Below are positions 26,427-35,754 of a stretch of 64,000 nucleotides of DNA, piece by piece (the stretch's first letter is position 1; the number at the start of each line of letters is the position of its first letter). The notes beneath the pieces were generated by a model. It was not told where the DNA came from, did no database searches, and worked only from the letters and a program-made list of their open reading frames with translations. The stretch covers positions 62,001-126,000 of the forward strand of contig NZ_JAUEQY010000008.1 of the NCBI RefSeq assembly GCF_030406325.1, read 5' to 3'. Both the position numbers and the translations under genes were made by a program. The DNA is from Actinomadura sp. DC4 (GTDB lineage Bacteria > Actinomycetota > Actinomycetes > Streptosporangiales > Streptosporangiaceae).

Positions 26427-27580
26427 AGATCAGGTATGCGGCCATGGCCGTAGTGCTCGCCCTGGTGACAGGCTGCTCCAGCGGCCAGGCCGGGTCACCC
26501 GGCCGCGCCGGCGCCGACGTGGCGGACGCGACCGTGCGGATCAGCGCGTCCGGGCAGAAGGTGCGTCCCGACCAGGGCGTCACGGTGACCGCGTCGGGCG
26601 GGACGCTGCAGGCCGTCACGGGCGCCATCGGCAGGTTCAGCGCCGACCGTACGTCGTGGAGGACGACCTGGGCGCTGAAACCCGGCAGCGCGTACAAGGT
26701 GACGGCCACCGCGAAGAACGTCAGGGGCAAGGTCAGTACGGTCAGCAGCACGTTCCGTACGGAGAGGGCACCACGAACGGTCGGCATCGCGAGCGTGACG
26801 CCGGCCGCGGGAGAGAAGGTCGGCGTCGGAATGCCGGTCATCGTCGACTTCACCGGGCCGGTGGCCGACCGGGCGAACGTCGAGAAGGCGCTGGAGGTCA
26901 CGTCGGGCAAGGGGGACGAGGGCGCCTGGAGCTGGATCTCCGACCGCCGGGTGGTGTACCGCACCAGGAAGTACTGGCACCCGCACCAGAAGATCGCCTT
27001 CACCGCGCACCTGACCGGCGTGCGAGCGGCCAAGGACACCTACGGCGTGCGCGACTTCACCCGGTCCTTCACCATCGGCGCCTCGAACGTCACGGTGGCG
27101 AACGCCAAGACCCACTCCATGACGGTCGATCACGACGGCACCGTGAAGAGGTTCAAGATCAGTACGGGTGCGGGCACGAGGGCCGACACCATCACGACCA
27201 ACGGGATCCACCTGACCCGGGAGAAGCGGCCTGTGGTGACCATGACGGCGACCTGCACGAAGGGCTCGCCCGGCTGCGACTACTACCAGGAGCGGGTCGA
27301 GCTGGCGGTGCGGATCACCGTCGGTGGCGAGTACGTGCACAAGAGCGTCGGCGAGTACTACTACCTGGGCCGGCAGAACGCCAGCCACGGCTGCGTCCGC
27401 ACGTCTCCGGCGGGAGCCCGCTACTTCTATGACATCTCCCAGCGAGGCGACATCGTGGACGTGACACACACGACGCGACGTTTCGCCGACGAGCCGTACG
27501 CCGATGACTGGAAGTTCTGGACCCGGTCGTGGACACAGTGGCTGGCGGGCAGCGCACTTCGCGGAGGCTCACGCGCTTGA
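26423..27580 (+). CDS. L,D-transpeptidase lipoprotein (first copy)
   Basis: Forms 3-3 cross-links in peptidoglycan; 385 residues. A lipobox signal (LALVTGC, Cys18) anchors it to the membrane. Two Ig-like domains (about 40-140 and 140-235) precede the YkuD catalytic domain with His and Cys in SHGCVRTSP and upstream TTNGIHLT. A C-terminal Trp/Arg-rich extension follows (DDWKFWTRSWTQWLAGSAL). TTG start overlaps the preceding stop as TTGA. Closely related to the protein encoded at 54862-56031, including the Ig domains and tail, so the two are paralogues. Being in an ECF operon, this copy is likely stress-inducible. Confidence 0.93.
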   Translation: MKIRYAAMAVVLALVTGCSSGQAGSPGRAGADVADATVRISASGQKVRPDQGVTVTASGGTLQAVTGAIGRFSADRTSWRTTWALKPGSAYKVTATAKNVRGKVSTVSSTFRTERAPRTVGIASVTPAAGEKVGVGMPVIVDFTGPVADRANVEKALEVTSGKGDEGAWSWISDRRVVYRTRKYWHPHQKIAFTAHLTGVRAAKDTYGVRDFTRSFTIGASNVTVANAKTHSMTVDHDGTVKRFKISTGAGTRADTITTNGIHLTREKRPVVTMTATCTKGSPGCDYYQERVELAVRITVGGEYVHKSVGEYYYLGRQNASHGCVRTSPAGARYFYDISQRGDIVDVTHTTRRFADEPYADDWKFWTRSWTQWLAGSALRGGSRA

Positions 27581-27583
27581 CCT

Positions 27584-28465
27584 TCAGGCCGACGCCAGGA
27601 CACGGTCGATCGCCGCCCGGCCCGCGGGTCCCCACGTCACCTTTCCGCCGGGCTGCCCCAGTTCGCCGGCCCGGCCGATGTCGATGAGGCCCATGCCGCG
27701 CAGCACCGCCCATCCCTTCGCGCGGCGGATGGTCGCCTCGTCGACGTCCCCGTAGGCGGTGAGGAACCGCCCGGCGGCGCCTTCGGGGAGGAGCACCCAC
27801 GCGGCCGAGAGGTCCGTCGCCGGATCACCGGCGCACATGTCCCCGAAGTCGAGCACGCCCGCGAGCGTGCCGTCCGCGACGACGACGTTCGCCGGGTGCA
27901 GGTCGCCGTGGAGCCATACCGGGCGGCCCTGCCACTCGGGTGCGGAGACGGCCTCGTCCCAGACCTGCCGGGCGCGGTCGGCGGCACGGAATCTCTCGTC
28001 GGGGTCGAGCGTGAGCGTGTTCAGGGGAACTCCGCGTATCGCGCCGGCCGGCGCGTCCGCGGGCGCGTCCTGATGGAGCGCCCTCAGAAAGCGTGCCAGG
28101 CCGTCCGCCGCATGGTCGGCGCGGGCGATCGGGGTCCGGTCGGCCGGTTCGCCGGGAACCCAGGCCGCGATGGTCCACGGCCGCGGGAAGCGCGCCGACG
28201 GCTCGCCGATCCGTACAGGAGCGGGCACCGGAAGTGGGAGGCGGGAGGCCAGGACGGGCAGCCATCGGTACTCGTTGCGCAACAGGGACGGCGCGCGCGG
28301 TGTCAGCGGGATGCGTACGGCCAGCTCCTCCCCGAGCCGCCACAGGCGGTTGTCCCACCCGCCGTCCACCTCACGCAGGCTCAGCTCCGCCAGGTCCGGA
28401 TGCTGCTCGCGCACCAGGGCGCGTACGAAGTCCTCGTCGATCGTGAAGCCGTCCACGCCCCTCAC
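27584..28465 (-). CDS. Aminoglycoside phosphotransferase (APH) family kinase
   Basis: 293 residues with an APH fold. The catalytic loop is [16 protein letters not shown], the DFG-equivalent is [17 protein letters not shown], and the N-lobe Lys-equivalent strand is [14 protein letters not shown] with Arg at the usual Lys position. These proteins phosphorylate small molecules; most chromosomal members are not resistance genes. Convergent with the L,D-transpeptidase (3-bp gap). GTG at 28465. Substrate unknown. Confidence 0.88.
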   Translation of the reverse strand: MRGVDGFTIDEDFVRALVREQHPDLAELSLREVDGGWDNRLWRLGEELAVRIPLTPRAPSLLRNEYRWLPVLASRLPLPVPAPVRIGEPSARFPRPWTIAAWVPGEPADRTPIARADHAADGLARFLRALHQDAPADAPAGAIRGVPLNTLTLDPDERFRAADRARQVWDEAVSAPEWQGRPVWLHGDLHPANVVVADGTLAGVLDFGDMCAGDPATDLSAAWVLLPEGAAGRFLTAYGDVDEATIRRAKGWAVLRGMGLIDIGRAGELGQPGGKVTWGPAGRAAIDRVLASA

Positions 28466-28516
28466 CCAACCACCGCGCTTGACCTGGAGCGCGCTCTAAG
28501 GTGCAGCCTGGGAGAC

Positions 28517-29491
<975 letters not shown>

Positions 29492-29576
29492 TCGTGCGAG
29501 CCCCGTCCGGGTCGTAGCTTTTAGTGGCGGACCGGGTGCGGAGCGTCGTAGTCATGCGATAAAGTGTTCGAGAGTA

Positions 29577-31184
29577 ATGACCGGGAGCGAAGGGGGAGCG
29601 GCGGTGGGTGAGGTTTCGCAGTGGCCGGACCGCCGACCCGGTCCCTCACTTGGTGTGGCGTTGGCCGAGGTGGAAATACCGGCGCTGACCGACGAGGAGT
29701 TGGTCGATGTGCTGGCGGCTTGGCGGCGGCAGGCCTCGTGGGCGCAGGCGGGCGAGCTTGCCGCCGTCGCGGAGCTGGCGCGCCGGCGTGAGTCCGGCTC
29801 CTCGCGCGGCGAGTTTGCCTCCGCCGAAGTGGGGCTGGCGCTGGTGATCTCGCCACGTTCGGCCGACGCGCACCTGGACCTTGCCCGGGCACTCACCGAC
29901 CGGCTGCCGTTGACGCGGGAAGCTTTGGCGGAGGGCCGGATCGACCTGACGAAGGTCCGTGTGATCGTGCAGGGTACGCGCGCCGTCGATGCCGAGACGG
30001 CCCGCGCGGTGGAGCGGCGGGTGCTGCCCGACGCCGGTGATGTGACGCCGGGCCGACTGCGTGCCCGCGTGCAACGCGTCGTGATCGCCTTGGATCCATC
30101 GGGTGCGGAGAAGCGCCGCGAGGCATCTGAAGCCGAACGTCACATCGACTGCTACGACACCGGGAACGGCACCGCTGTCTTCGGCGGCGTGCACCTGCCG
30201 GCCGGTCCCGCGATCGCCGCCGACAACCGGCTGCACGCCATCGCCAAAGCGCTCAAGGCCGACGGCGACGTCCGTACGCTGGACCAGCTATCGGCGGACG
30301 TCTTCCTCTCGCTGCTGCTGGGCACCCACCCGGCCTCCGGCCTGCCCACCACCGAGCTGACCGCCGCCCTCGCCGAGGCCGCGTTGGATGCCGCCGGTGC
30401 CCGTTCGGCCGGTGACGGCGCGCGCGGGCCAGGGGAGTCGGGTGCTGTGGCCTCGCGTGTCGAGAGCGTGGACAGGCGATCGGAGCGGGGCGAGGTCGGT
30501 CGTTCTTCCGTCGCGGATGCCGGTGCGGGTGCTTTGGCGTTGGAGCGGGCGGTCGGTGACCAAGTCGGTACTGTGCACCTGACCGTGCCGCTGGCGACGA
30601 TGCTCGGCCTGTCCGCCGAGCCGGGACAGGCTGCGGGGTACGGGCCGCTCACGGCTGAGGTCGCCCGCCAGATGGCCGCGGTGGCATCAAGCCCGGCCAC
30701 CCGCTGGTGCGTTACCGTCACCGGCGCGGACGGCGAGCCGCTGCACCACGGCCATCTGAACTACCGGCCACCGGCCGCGATGGCGCACGTGGTCCGGGCA
30801 CTTCAGCCGACTTGCCGCTTCCCCGGCTGCACCCGTCCGTCTCGCGATTGTGATCTGGACCACCGCGTTCCGTACGAGCAGGGCGGTGCGACGTGTCCGT
30901 GCAACCTGCAGCCGCTGTGCCGCCGTCACCACCGCACCAAGGCGGCGAAGGGATGGACGGTCACCCAGAGTGCGGATCGTCTCGCCTGGACGACCCCGGC
31001 GGGAAAGACCTATCGCACCGAACCGGAACGACCGTCGTCCGCGGCTGCCCGCCGCTCGATCCGAAGATCGCCGGTAGAGACCGGATGGCAGCGATGCCTG
31101 GGATCGTCGGTAGAAGCGGGATGGCAGCGATGCGTGCTCGACCTTCCCCGCAGCCACCGATCTTCGATGCCGCTCTTGCGGTGA
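29577..31184 (+). CDS. DUF222/HNH endonuclease domain protein (13E12-type repeat family)
   Basis: 535 residues. The N-terminal DUF222 domain (about 30-330) precedes a C-terminal HNH nuclease: CRFPGCTRPSRDCDLDHRV, then CPCNLQPLCRRHHRTKAAKGW with DLDH, N and HH in HNH order and two Cys pairs binding zinc. This is the REP13E12-like family, present in many copies in actinobacterial genomes. The C-terminal tail contains an in-frame duplicated segment (VETGWQRC and VEAGWQRC) from a 36-bp tandem repeat. Start ATG 29577 is most plausible; GTG 29604 is an alternative. Cellular role unknown. Confidence 0.87.
   Translation: MTGSEGGAAVGEVSQWPDRRPGPSLGVALAEVEIPALTDEELVDVLAAWRRQASWAQAGELAAVAELARRRESGSSRGEFASAEVGLALVISPRSADAHLDLARALTDRLPLTREALAEGRIDLTKVRVIVQGTRAVDAETARAVERRVLPDAGDVTPGRLRARVQRVVIALDPSGAEKRREASEAERHIDCYDTGNGTAVFGGVHLPAGPAIAADNRLHAIAKALKADGDVRTLDQLSADVFLSLLLGTHPASGLPTTELTAALAEAALDAAGARSAGDGARGPGESGAVASRVESVDRRSERGEVGRSSVADAGAGALALERAVGDQVGTVHLTVPLATMLGLSAEPGQAAGYGPLTAEVARQMAAVASSPATRWCVTVTGADGEPLHHGHLNYRPPAAMAHVVRALQPTCRFPGCTRPSRDCDLDHRVPYEQGGATCPCNLQPLCRRHHRTKAAKGWTVTQSADRLAWTTPAGKTYRTEPERPSSAAARRSIRRSPVETGWQRCLGSSVEAGWQRCVLDLPRSHRSSMPLLR
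31066..31137 (+). repeat. Two-copy 36-bp tandem repeat in the HNH gene
   Basis: Units 31066-31101 and 31102-31137 share the pattern GATCG(C/T)CGGTAGA and GGATGGCAGCGATGC with a few substitutions. Being a multiple of three, the repeat keeps the frame and adds a 12-residue unit to the C-terminal tail, next to but outside the HNH fold. Confidence 0.8.
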
Positions 31185-31450
31185 GATGGCTGGTCTGTGG
31201 GCATGGCTGAGCTTGGCGGCGAGCAGGGCCTTACCCGTCGTCTTGCCGCGAACAGCGTCGCACGGTCGTCGCTGCGTTCAAGCGGCGCTACCCGGAGAGC
31301 CGCTCCGGGTGATCGCGCGGACAGTGCTCGGCGTAGGCATAGGACTGGTCTCCGCGGGCTTGGCCGTCGCCCACTTCACCGGCCTCCACCGCCAGAGGAA
31401 CGTTCACATCCGGGGCAGCGGGACGTCGAGACAGACCCTGGGTTCCGGGT

Positions 31451-32326
31451 TCAGCGGCGGTGGTGGCGGCGGAGCGCGACGCCCGCCGCGACGCCGCCGA
31501 CCAGGGCGCCGGTGCCGGCCGCGGCGGGCAGGGCGACCATCGTGACCTTGCGGCCCGTACGGAAGTCGTGCACCGGCCAGTCGTGGTCGCGGGCGTGGTC
31601 GCGCAGGTCACCGTCCGGGTTGACCGCGTGCGGGTGGCCGACCGTGGTGAGCATCGGCAGGTCGTTGTAGGAGTCGCTGTAGGCCGAGCAGCGGGCCAGG
31701 TCCAGGCCCTCGTTGCGGGCCAGCGCGCGTACGGCGCCCGCCTTGGCCGGACCGTGCAGCAGGTGGCCGACCAGGCGCCCGGTGTACACGCCGTCCTCGG
31801 TCTCGGCGACCGTGCCCAGCGCGCCGGTCAGGCCCAGGCGGTGGGAGATGATGCGGGCCAGCTCGACCGGGGTGGCGGTGACCAGCCACACCTGCTGGCC
31901 GGCGTCGAGGTGCTTGAGGGCCAGCGCCCGCGTGCCGTGCCAGATGCGGTCGGCCATCTTCTCGTCGTAGATCTCCTCGCAGAGGCTGACGAGCTCCTCG
32001 ACGCGGCGGCCCGCCACGAACGCCAGGGCCGCCTCGCGGGCGGTGCTGATGTGCTCGGCGTTCTCCGCGCCGCGTACGCGGAAGGAGGCCTGGCCCAGGG
32101 CGAACATGGCCAGGTCGTGGAAGGTGAACAGCTTGCGCGCGGCCAGGCCGCGGGCGAAGTGGTAGATCGAGGCGCCGCGGATGAGCGTGTTGTCGACGTC
32201 GAAGAACGCGGCGGCGTTCGGGTCCGGGTCGATCGGTGTGTCCGGAGCGGCGGCCGCAGCGGCGGCCTCGCCCGCGAGTTCGTCGGCTACCTCGTCGTCA
32301 TCGCTCCATGGCCACAGTCGACGCAT
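31451..32326 (-). CDS. HAD-IB family hydrolase (SerB1-like phosphatase)
   Basis: 291 residues. After an acidic, Ala-rich N-terminus comes the HAD nucleophile motif FFDVDNTLIRG, motif II in VWLVTATPVE, a Lys in GPAKAGAVRAL and motif IV YSDSYNDLPML. The order and spacing match HAD-IB phosphatases annotated as SerB1 (Rv0505c type), found at this point of the conserved block. The C-terminus ends in a hydrophobic Gly/Ala helix (VALPAAAGTGALVGGVAAGVALR), possibly a membrane anchor. Phosphoserine as substrate is not proven. Confidence 0.9.
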   Translation of the reverse strand: MRRLWPWSDDDEVADELAGEAAAAAAAPDTPIDPDPNAAAFFDVDNTLIRGASIYHFARGLAARKLFTFHDLAMFALGQASFRVRGAENAEHISTAREAALAFVAGRRVEELVSLCEEIYDEKMADRIWHGTRALALKHLDAGQQVWLVTATPVELARIISHRLGLTGALGTVAETEDGVYTGRLVGHLLHGPAKAGAVRALARNEGLDLARCSAYSDSYNDLPMLTTVGHPHAVNPDGDLRDHARDHDWPVHDFRTGRKVTMVALPAAAGTGALVGGVAAGVALRRHHRR

Positions 32327-32430
32327 GCCACGAGGGTAACCAGCATTCGCCCGATGTGATTCGGCAGGCCCGCGCGCGGCGCGTCGCGCTTCTCCCCATC
32401 AGGTGGTGGACCTGCGAGAACGGCGATAAG

Positions 32431-33018
32431 TCAGCGAATGTCGGCGGGGAAGACCCGCGCCAGGGAACGCGTGGCGCGGTACTGCAGAGCCTTGATCGCG
32501 CCGGTGTTCTTGCCCATGATCTCGGCGGTCTCGGCCACCGACAGACCCTGCAGGAAGCGCAGGACCACGCACTCGCGCTGTTCCGAGCCGAGCTCCAGGA
32601 CCGCGGAGAACAGCGCGCGGTGGGTGAAGGAGTCGAGCACGGCGCCCTCGGGGCCCTCCTCCCACCGGTCGAAGTCCTGGAGTTCGGCCGTACAGACCTC
32701 CAGGCGGTACCGGCCGGACTTGAAGTGGTCGAGCACCAGGTTGCGGGCGATGGTCACGAGCCACGCGCCGAAGTCCTTGCCCTGCCAGGTGAACACGCTC
32801 ATCCGCCGCAGCGCCCGCAGGAACGTCTCGCTGGTGAGGTCCTCGGCTAGGGCGTGCGTCCCGACCCGGTAGTAGACGAAGCGGTAGACGAGGTCGACGT
32901 ACCGGTCGTAGAGGAGGCCGAACGCGTCGGTCTCGCCCGCACGGGCGCGGAGGACCACGTCGCGCAGCTCGGTATCGGAGACCGCGGCGCCGGAGGCACC
33001 GAGAGTAAGGCTGCGCAT
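32431..33018 (-). CDS. bldN: BldN-like ECF sigma factor
   Basis: 195 residues. Region 2 is FGLLYDRYVDLVYRFVYYRVG, LAEDLTSETFLRALRR and DFGAWLVTIARNLVLDHFKS; region 4 is SVAETAEIMGKNTGAIKALQYRATRSLAR. Both sequence and position (beside the SerB-like, glutaredoxin and rex genes) match BldN, the developmental sigma of Streptomyces needed for chaplin and rodlin expression. Two differences stand out: only about 25 residues precede region 2, versus the long pro-sequence of Streptomyces coelicolor BldN, and no RsbN-like anti-sigma gene follows (the SerB-like gene is next). ATG at 33018. Confidence 0.85.
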   Translation of the reverse strand: MRSLTLGASGAAVSDTELRDVVLRARAGETDAFGLLYDRYVDLVYRFVYYRVGTHALAEDLTSETFLRALRRMSVFTWQGKDFGAWLVTIARNLVLDHFKSGRYRLEVCTAELQDFDRWEEGPEGAVLDSFTHRALFSAVLELGSEQRECVVLRFLQGLSVAETAEIMGKNTGAIKALQYRATRSLARVFPADIR

Positions 33019-33192
33019 GCAGTCCTCCTCGGCGGCGGCACGATCACGGGACGTGTCGGAACATGTTAGATACGTGTGAGTAGCGTGGCAATGGTGGTGC
33101 AGAGGTAAACGTCACCCTTTATCCGCTCTTTGCGGTTATGACGGGGCTCTTCGTTACCCGTCCGCCCGCACGATCGGGCACCATGGGGGGCG

Positions 33193-34452
33193 ATGGTCAA
33201 CGTCGCTCTGGCGCTTCTGGCGACCCTCGCGGCCCTCGGAGGCGCCGGGTTGCTGCTTTCGCGCACCCTGCCGGACCGTCGCATGTACCTCCTCGCCTGG
33301 TGCGGCACGCTTCTCGCGCTGGGCATCGCGCTGGGCTCGATGACGATCGGCTTCGCGTCGGGCTTCCGGCCGGCGCTGCTGCGCTCCATGGAGCTGTTCG
33401 GCTCGCTGATCGCCCCCCTGACCCTGGCCCTGGGCGTGGTCGAGCTCATCGCCCGTACGGTGCAGGCGCGCTTCGCCGCCCGGCTCATCGCCGCCTCGTA
33501 CGTCATCGTCGCCGTCGTCATCATCCTGCTCGACCCGATCATCGGCACCTTCGGCAAGAGCCTGCCGAAGGTGACCGGTCACTACTCGTCGCTGCCCGGC
33601 CTCGTCCTCGACGGGGCGCACATCTTCGCGGTCGTCTCCCTCGTGTCCTGCGTCGCGGTCACCGCGGTGCGGGGAAACAAGCGCGACCGCAAGGCGGCCG
33701 AGGCCATGATGACCCTCGCCATGGTCGCGCTCGCCGGGGTGCTGATCGTCGCCGCGATGCGCAGTCTCCTGCCCGGCCCGCTCGCACCGCTCGCGCTGGG
33801 CGGGGCCGCCGCCCTCATCTGGTTCGGCGCCTCCCGGCTGCCGGGCGCCATCAATGACCACGACCAAGACCAGGAACCGGAGCCGTACGAGGACATGTCG
33901 CGCTTCCGCAAGCAGCCCTACGACGACGGGCAGTACGACAACACCGGACCCCGCCGCCGGCCGCCGCAGCAGCACCCCCAGAACAACGGCGGATACGAGC
34001 GGCAGAGGTACGAGCAGCAGCCGTCGTTCGCGCCGCCCGCCGCGATGCCGATGCCCCAGCCCGGTCCGCCGCTGGCACAGAGCATGGGCCAGTACGGCCG
34101 GATCATGATCTACACGCTGATCGACGGGCACGGCGACGCCTTCGACCGGCTGGCGGCCGAGGTCGCGCACAACGTGCGGCAGACCGAGCCGGGCACGCTG
34201 GTGTACGCCTGCCACACCGTCGACAACGCGCCCAACCAGCGGTTGTTCTACCAGCTCTTCCGCGACGCGAACTCAGTGGAGATGCACACCCGGCAGCCGC
34301 ACGTCCAGAGGTTCGCCCAGGAGGCCAGGGCGCACGTCAGCGGCACCAACGTGATCGAGCTGACCGTCAGCGCGGGCAACATCGCCCAGCAGGCCCCGCC
34401 CCGCCCCGAAGGGCCGCCGCAGGGCCAGCCCGTACGCTGGCAGCATGGCTGA
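33193..34452 (+). CDS. Membrane protein fused to an ABM (quinol-monooxygenase-like) domain
   Basis: 419 residues. Residues 1-220 hold about seven hydrophobic helices (for example VALALLATLAALGGAGLLL and LIAASYVIVAVVIILLDPII). Residues about 222-295 form a Pro/Gln/Tyr-rich, disordered linker. Residues about 300-395 form an antibiotic-biosynthesis-monooxygenase fold: GRIMIYTLIDGHGDAFDRLA, PGTLVYACHTVDNAPNQRLF, and NSVEMHTRQPHVQRFAQEA with the His pair of ABM domains. The stop overlaps the glutaredoxin start. The fusion suggests a membrane-tethered quinone- or haem-related oxygenase, in keeping with the downstream redox genes; this is inference. Confidence 0.82.
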   Translation: MVNVALALLATLAALGGAGLLLSRTLPDRRMYLLAWCGTLLALGIALGSMTIGFASGFRPALLRSMELFGSLIAPLTLALGVVELIARTVQARFAARLIAASYVIVAVVIILLDPIIGTFGKSLPKVTGHYSSLPGLVLDGAHIFAVVSLVSCVAVTAVRGNKRDRKAAEAMMTLAMVALAGVLIVAAMRSLLPGPLAPLALGGAAALIWFGASRLPGAINDHDQDQEPEPYEDMSRFRKQPYDDGQYDNTGPRRRPPQQHPQNNGGYERQRYEQQPSFAPPAAMPMPQPGPPLAQSMGQYGRIMIYTLIDGHGDAFDRLAAEVAHNVRQTEPGTLVYACHTVDNAPNQRLFYQLFRDANSVEMHTRQPHVQRFAQEARAHVSGTNVIELTVSAGNIAQQAPPRPEGPPQGQPVRWQHG

Positions 34453-34690
34453 AGATCCGCGCATCCTCCTGCTCGGCAAGCCGGGCTGTCACCTGTGCGA
34501 CGACGCCCGCGCGGTCGTGGCCAGAGTCGCCGGTGAGCTCGGCGTGGGGTGGGAGGAACGCGACATCACCGTGTCGGAGGAGGACACCCGGCTCTACGGG
34601 GACCAGATCCCGGTCACGTTCGTCGACGGCGTCCAGCACGACTTCTGGAAGGTCGACGAGACCCGCCTCCGCACCGCCCTGGACGGCTGA
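34445..34690 (+). CDS. Glutaredoxin-like thiol protein
   Basis: 81 residues, DUF836/Grx-like thioredoxin fold: ILLLGKPGCHLCDDARAVV with a CHLC active site, the cis-Pro in GDQIPVTFVDG and a C-terminal DFWKVDETRLRTALDG. It corresponds to the Rv0508-type gene that precedes rex/hemA in actinobacteria. It overlaps the membrane/ABM gene by 8 bp. A Grx-like reductase of protein disulfides is likely; the reductant (mycothiol or thioredoxin) is unknown. Confidence 0.9.
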   Translation: MAEDPRILLLGKPGCHLCDDARAVVARVAGELGVGWEERDITVSEEDTRLYGDQIPVTFVDGVQHDFWKVDETRLRTALDG

Positions 34691-34886
34691 GGACCGGCGA
34701 GACTAAAGGCGGCTTTCAGCCGCGCGTGAGCGCCGAGGCGCACGATGGCGAATGTCTGTTAGGTCACATCGCCATCCGAAGCGAGAGCAACTTGGAAGGT
34801 ACGTGCGCCTCCGCGAGCACCCCCGTGAGCAGGGGAATCCGGCCGATCGAAGGTCATCCGCAGGTCCGTCCGCCGGGCTCCCGACT

Positions 34887-34915
34887 TTGTGCGCGTGTTC
34901 ACAAGGGCTTAATCT
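34887..34915 (+). promoter_or_regulatory. Rex operator overlapping the rex-hem promoter
   Basis: TTGTGCGCGTGTTCACAA (34887-34904) matches the Rex-operator core TGTGAA-N4-TTCACA at 10 of 12 fixed positions. Its left end supplies a -35-like TTGTGC; a -10-like TAATCT follows at 34910-34915 after 17 bp. Rex bound under a low NADH/NAD ratio would block the promoter. The rest of the 310-bp gap (34691-35000) holds only a short hairpin, GCGGCT/AGCCGC at 34709-34723, after the glutaredoxin gene. Confidence 0.8.
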
Positions 34916-35000
34916 GGAGAAAGTCCAGGCGGTCGGTACGTCGTGTGGCCCAGGGACCATACGGCGGCGATCGCGTGTCGAGCCCCGGAAAAGCAGGCCT

Positions 35001-35705
35001 GTGACCCGTCGATCCACCCTCGGTGAACGGAACCGCGGCATCCCAGAGGCGACCGTGGCCCGGCTTCCGGTCTACCTCCGAGCGTTGCACGTTCTGGCCG
35101 AACGCGGAGTCGCCACCGTCTCCTCAGAGGAGCTCGCGGCGGCCGCCGGGGTCAACTCCGCCAAGCTCCGCAAGGACCTTTCCCACCTTGGGTCGTACGG
35201 AACCAGGGGTGTCGGGTACGAGGTGGAATATCTCGTCTACCAGATCTCCCGCGAGCTCGGCCTGACCCAGGACTGGTCCGTCGCGATCATCGGCATCGGC
35301 AACCTCGGACGTGCGCTGTCCGGATACGGAGGCTTCGCCTCGCGCGGGTTCCGCATGGCCGCCCTGCTCGACGCCGAACCGGAGATCGTCGGTGAGCCGA
35401 TCTCGGGGCTCACGGTCGAGCACATCGACGATCTCGAAACGGTCATCAAGGATAATAGGATCTCAATCGCCGTTCTGGCCGTCCCAGCGGCCGCGGCGCA
35501 GGCAGTGTGCGATCGAGTGGTGGCGTCCGGTGTGACAAGCATTCTGAACTTCGCCCCTGTCGTACTCTCCGTACCGGACGGTGTCGATGTGCGTAAGGTC
35601 GACCTGTCGATTGAGCTACAGATCCTCGCGTTCCACGAGCAGCGCAAGGCCGGCGGTCCGAGCGGCGTGGAGCAGGAGTACCTCGAGGCGGTAGAAGGCC
35701 AATGA
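35001..35705 (+). CDS. rex: Redox-sensing transcriptional repressor Rex
   Basis: Senses the NADH/NAD ratio and represses respiratory genes when it is low. 234 residues: an N-terminal winged helix (LPVYLRALHVLAERGVATVS, SAKLRKDLSHLGSYGTRGVGYEV) and a C-terminal Rossmann domain with GIGNLGRALSGYGGF and the Asp-ended strand MAALLDAEP. GTG at 35001 is chosen because the sequence becomes Rex-like within about 15 codons. It leads the rex-hemA-hemC-hemD-hemB operon, as in Streptomyces, and the operator upstream implies autoregulation. Confidence 0.96.
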   Translation: MTRRSTLGERNRGIPEATVARLPVYLRALHVLAERGVATVSSEELAAAAGVNSAKLRKDLSHLGSYGTRGVGYEVEYLVYQISRELGLTQDWSVAIIGIGNLGRALSGYGGFASRGFRMAALLDAEPEIVGEPISGLTVEHIDDLETVIKDNRISIAVLAVPAAAAQAVCDRVVASGVTSILNFAPVVLSVPDGVDVRKVDLSIELQILAFHEQRKAGGPSGVEQEYLEAVEGQ

Positions 35706-35754
35706 GCCGTACGAGCAAGAGATCAGCGTGGCCCTCCCCGGGCGAGGTGGTGGC

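Noticed and set aside
27584-28465. Aminoglycoside resistance gene
   Set aside because: The APH fold is clear, but most chromosomal members act on other small molecules, and nothing in context suggests resistance.
31185-31450. Possible small membrane protein (GTG 31309 to 31545) after the HNH gene
   Set aside because: There is one hydrophobic stretch (ARTVLGVGIGLVSAGLAVAH), but it then becomes Gly/Arg-rich and overlaps the SerB-like gene antisense. No ribosome site. Left unannotated.
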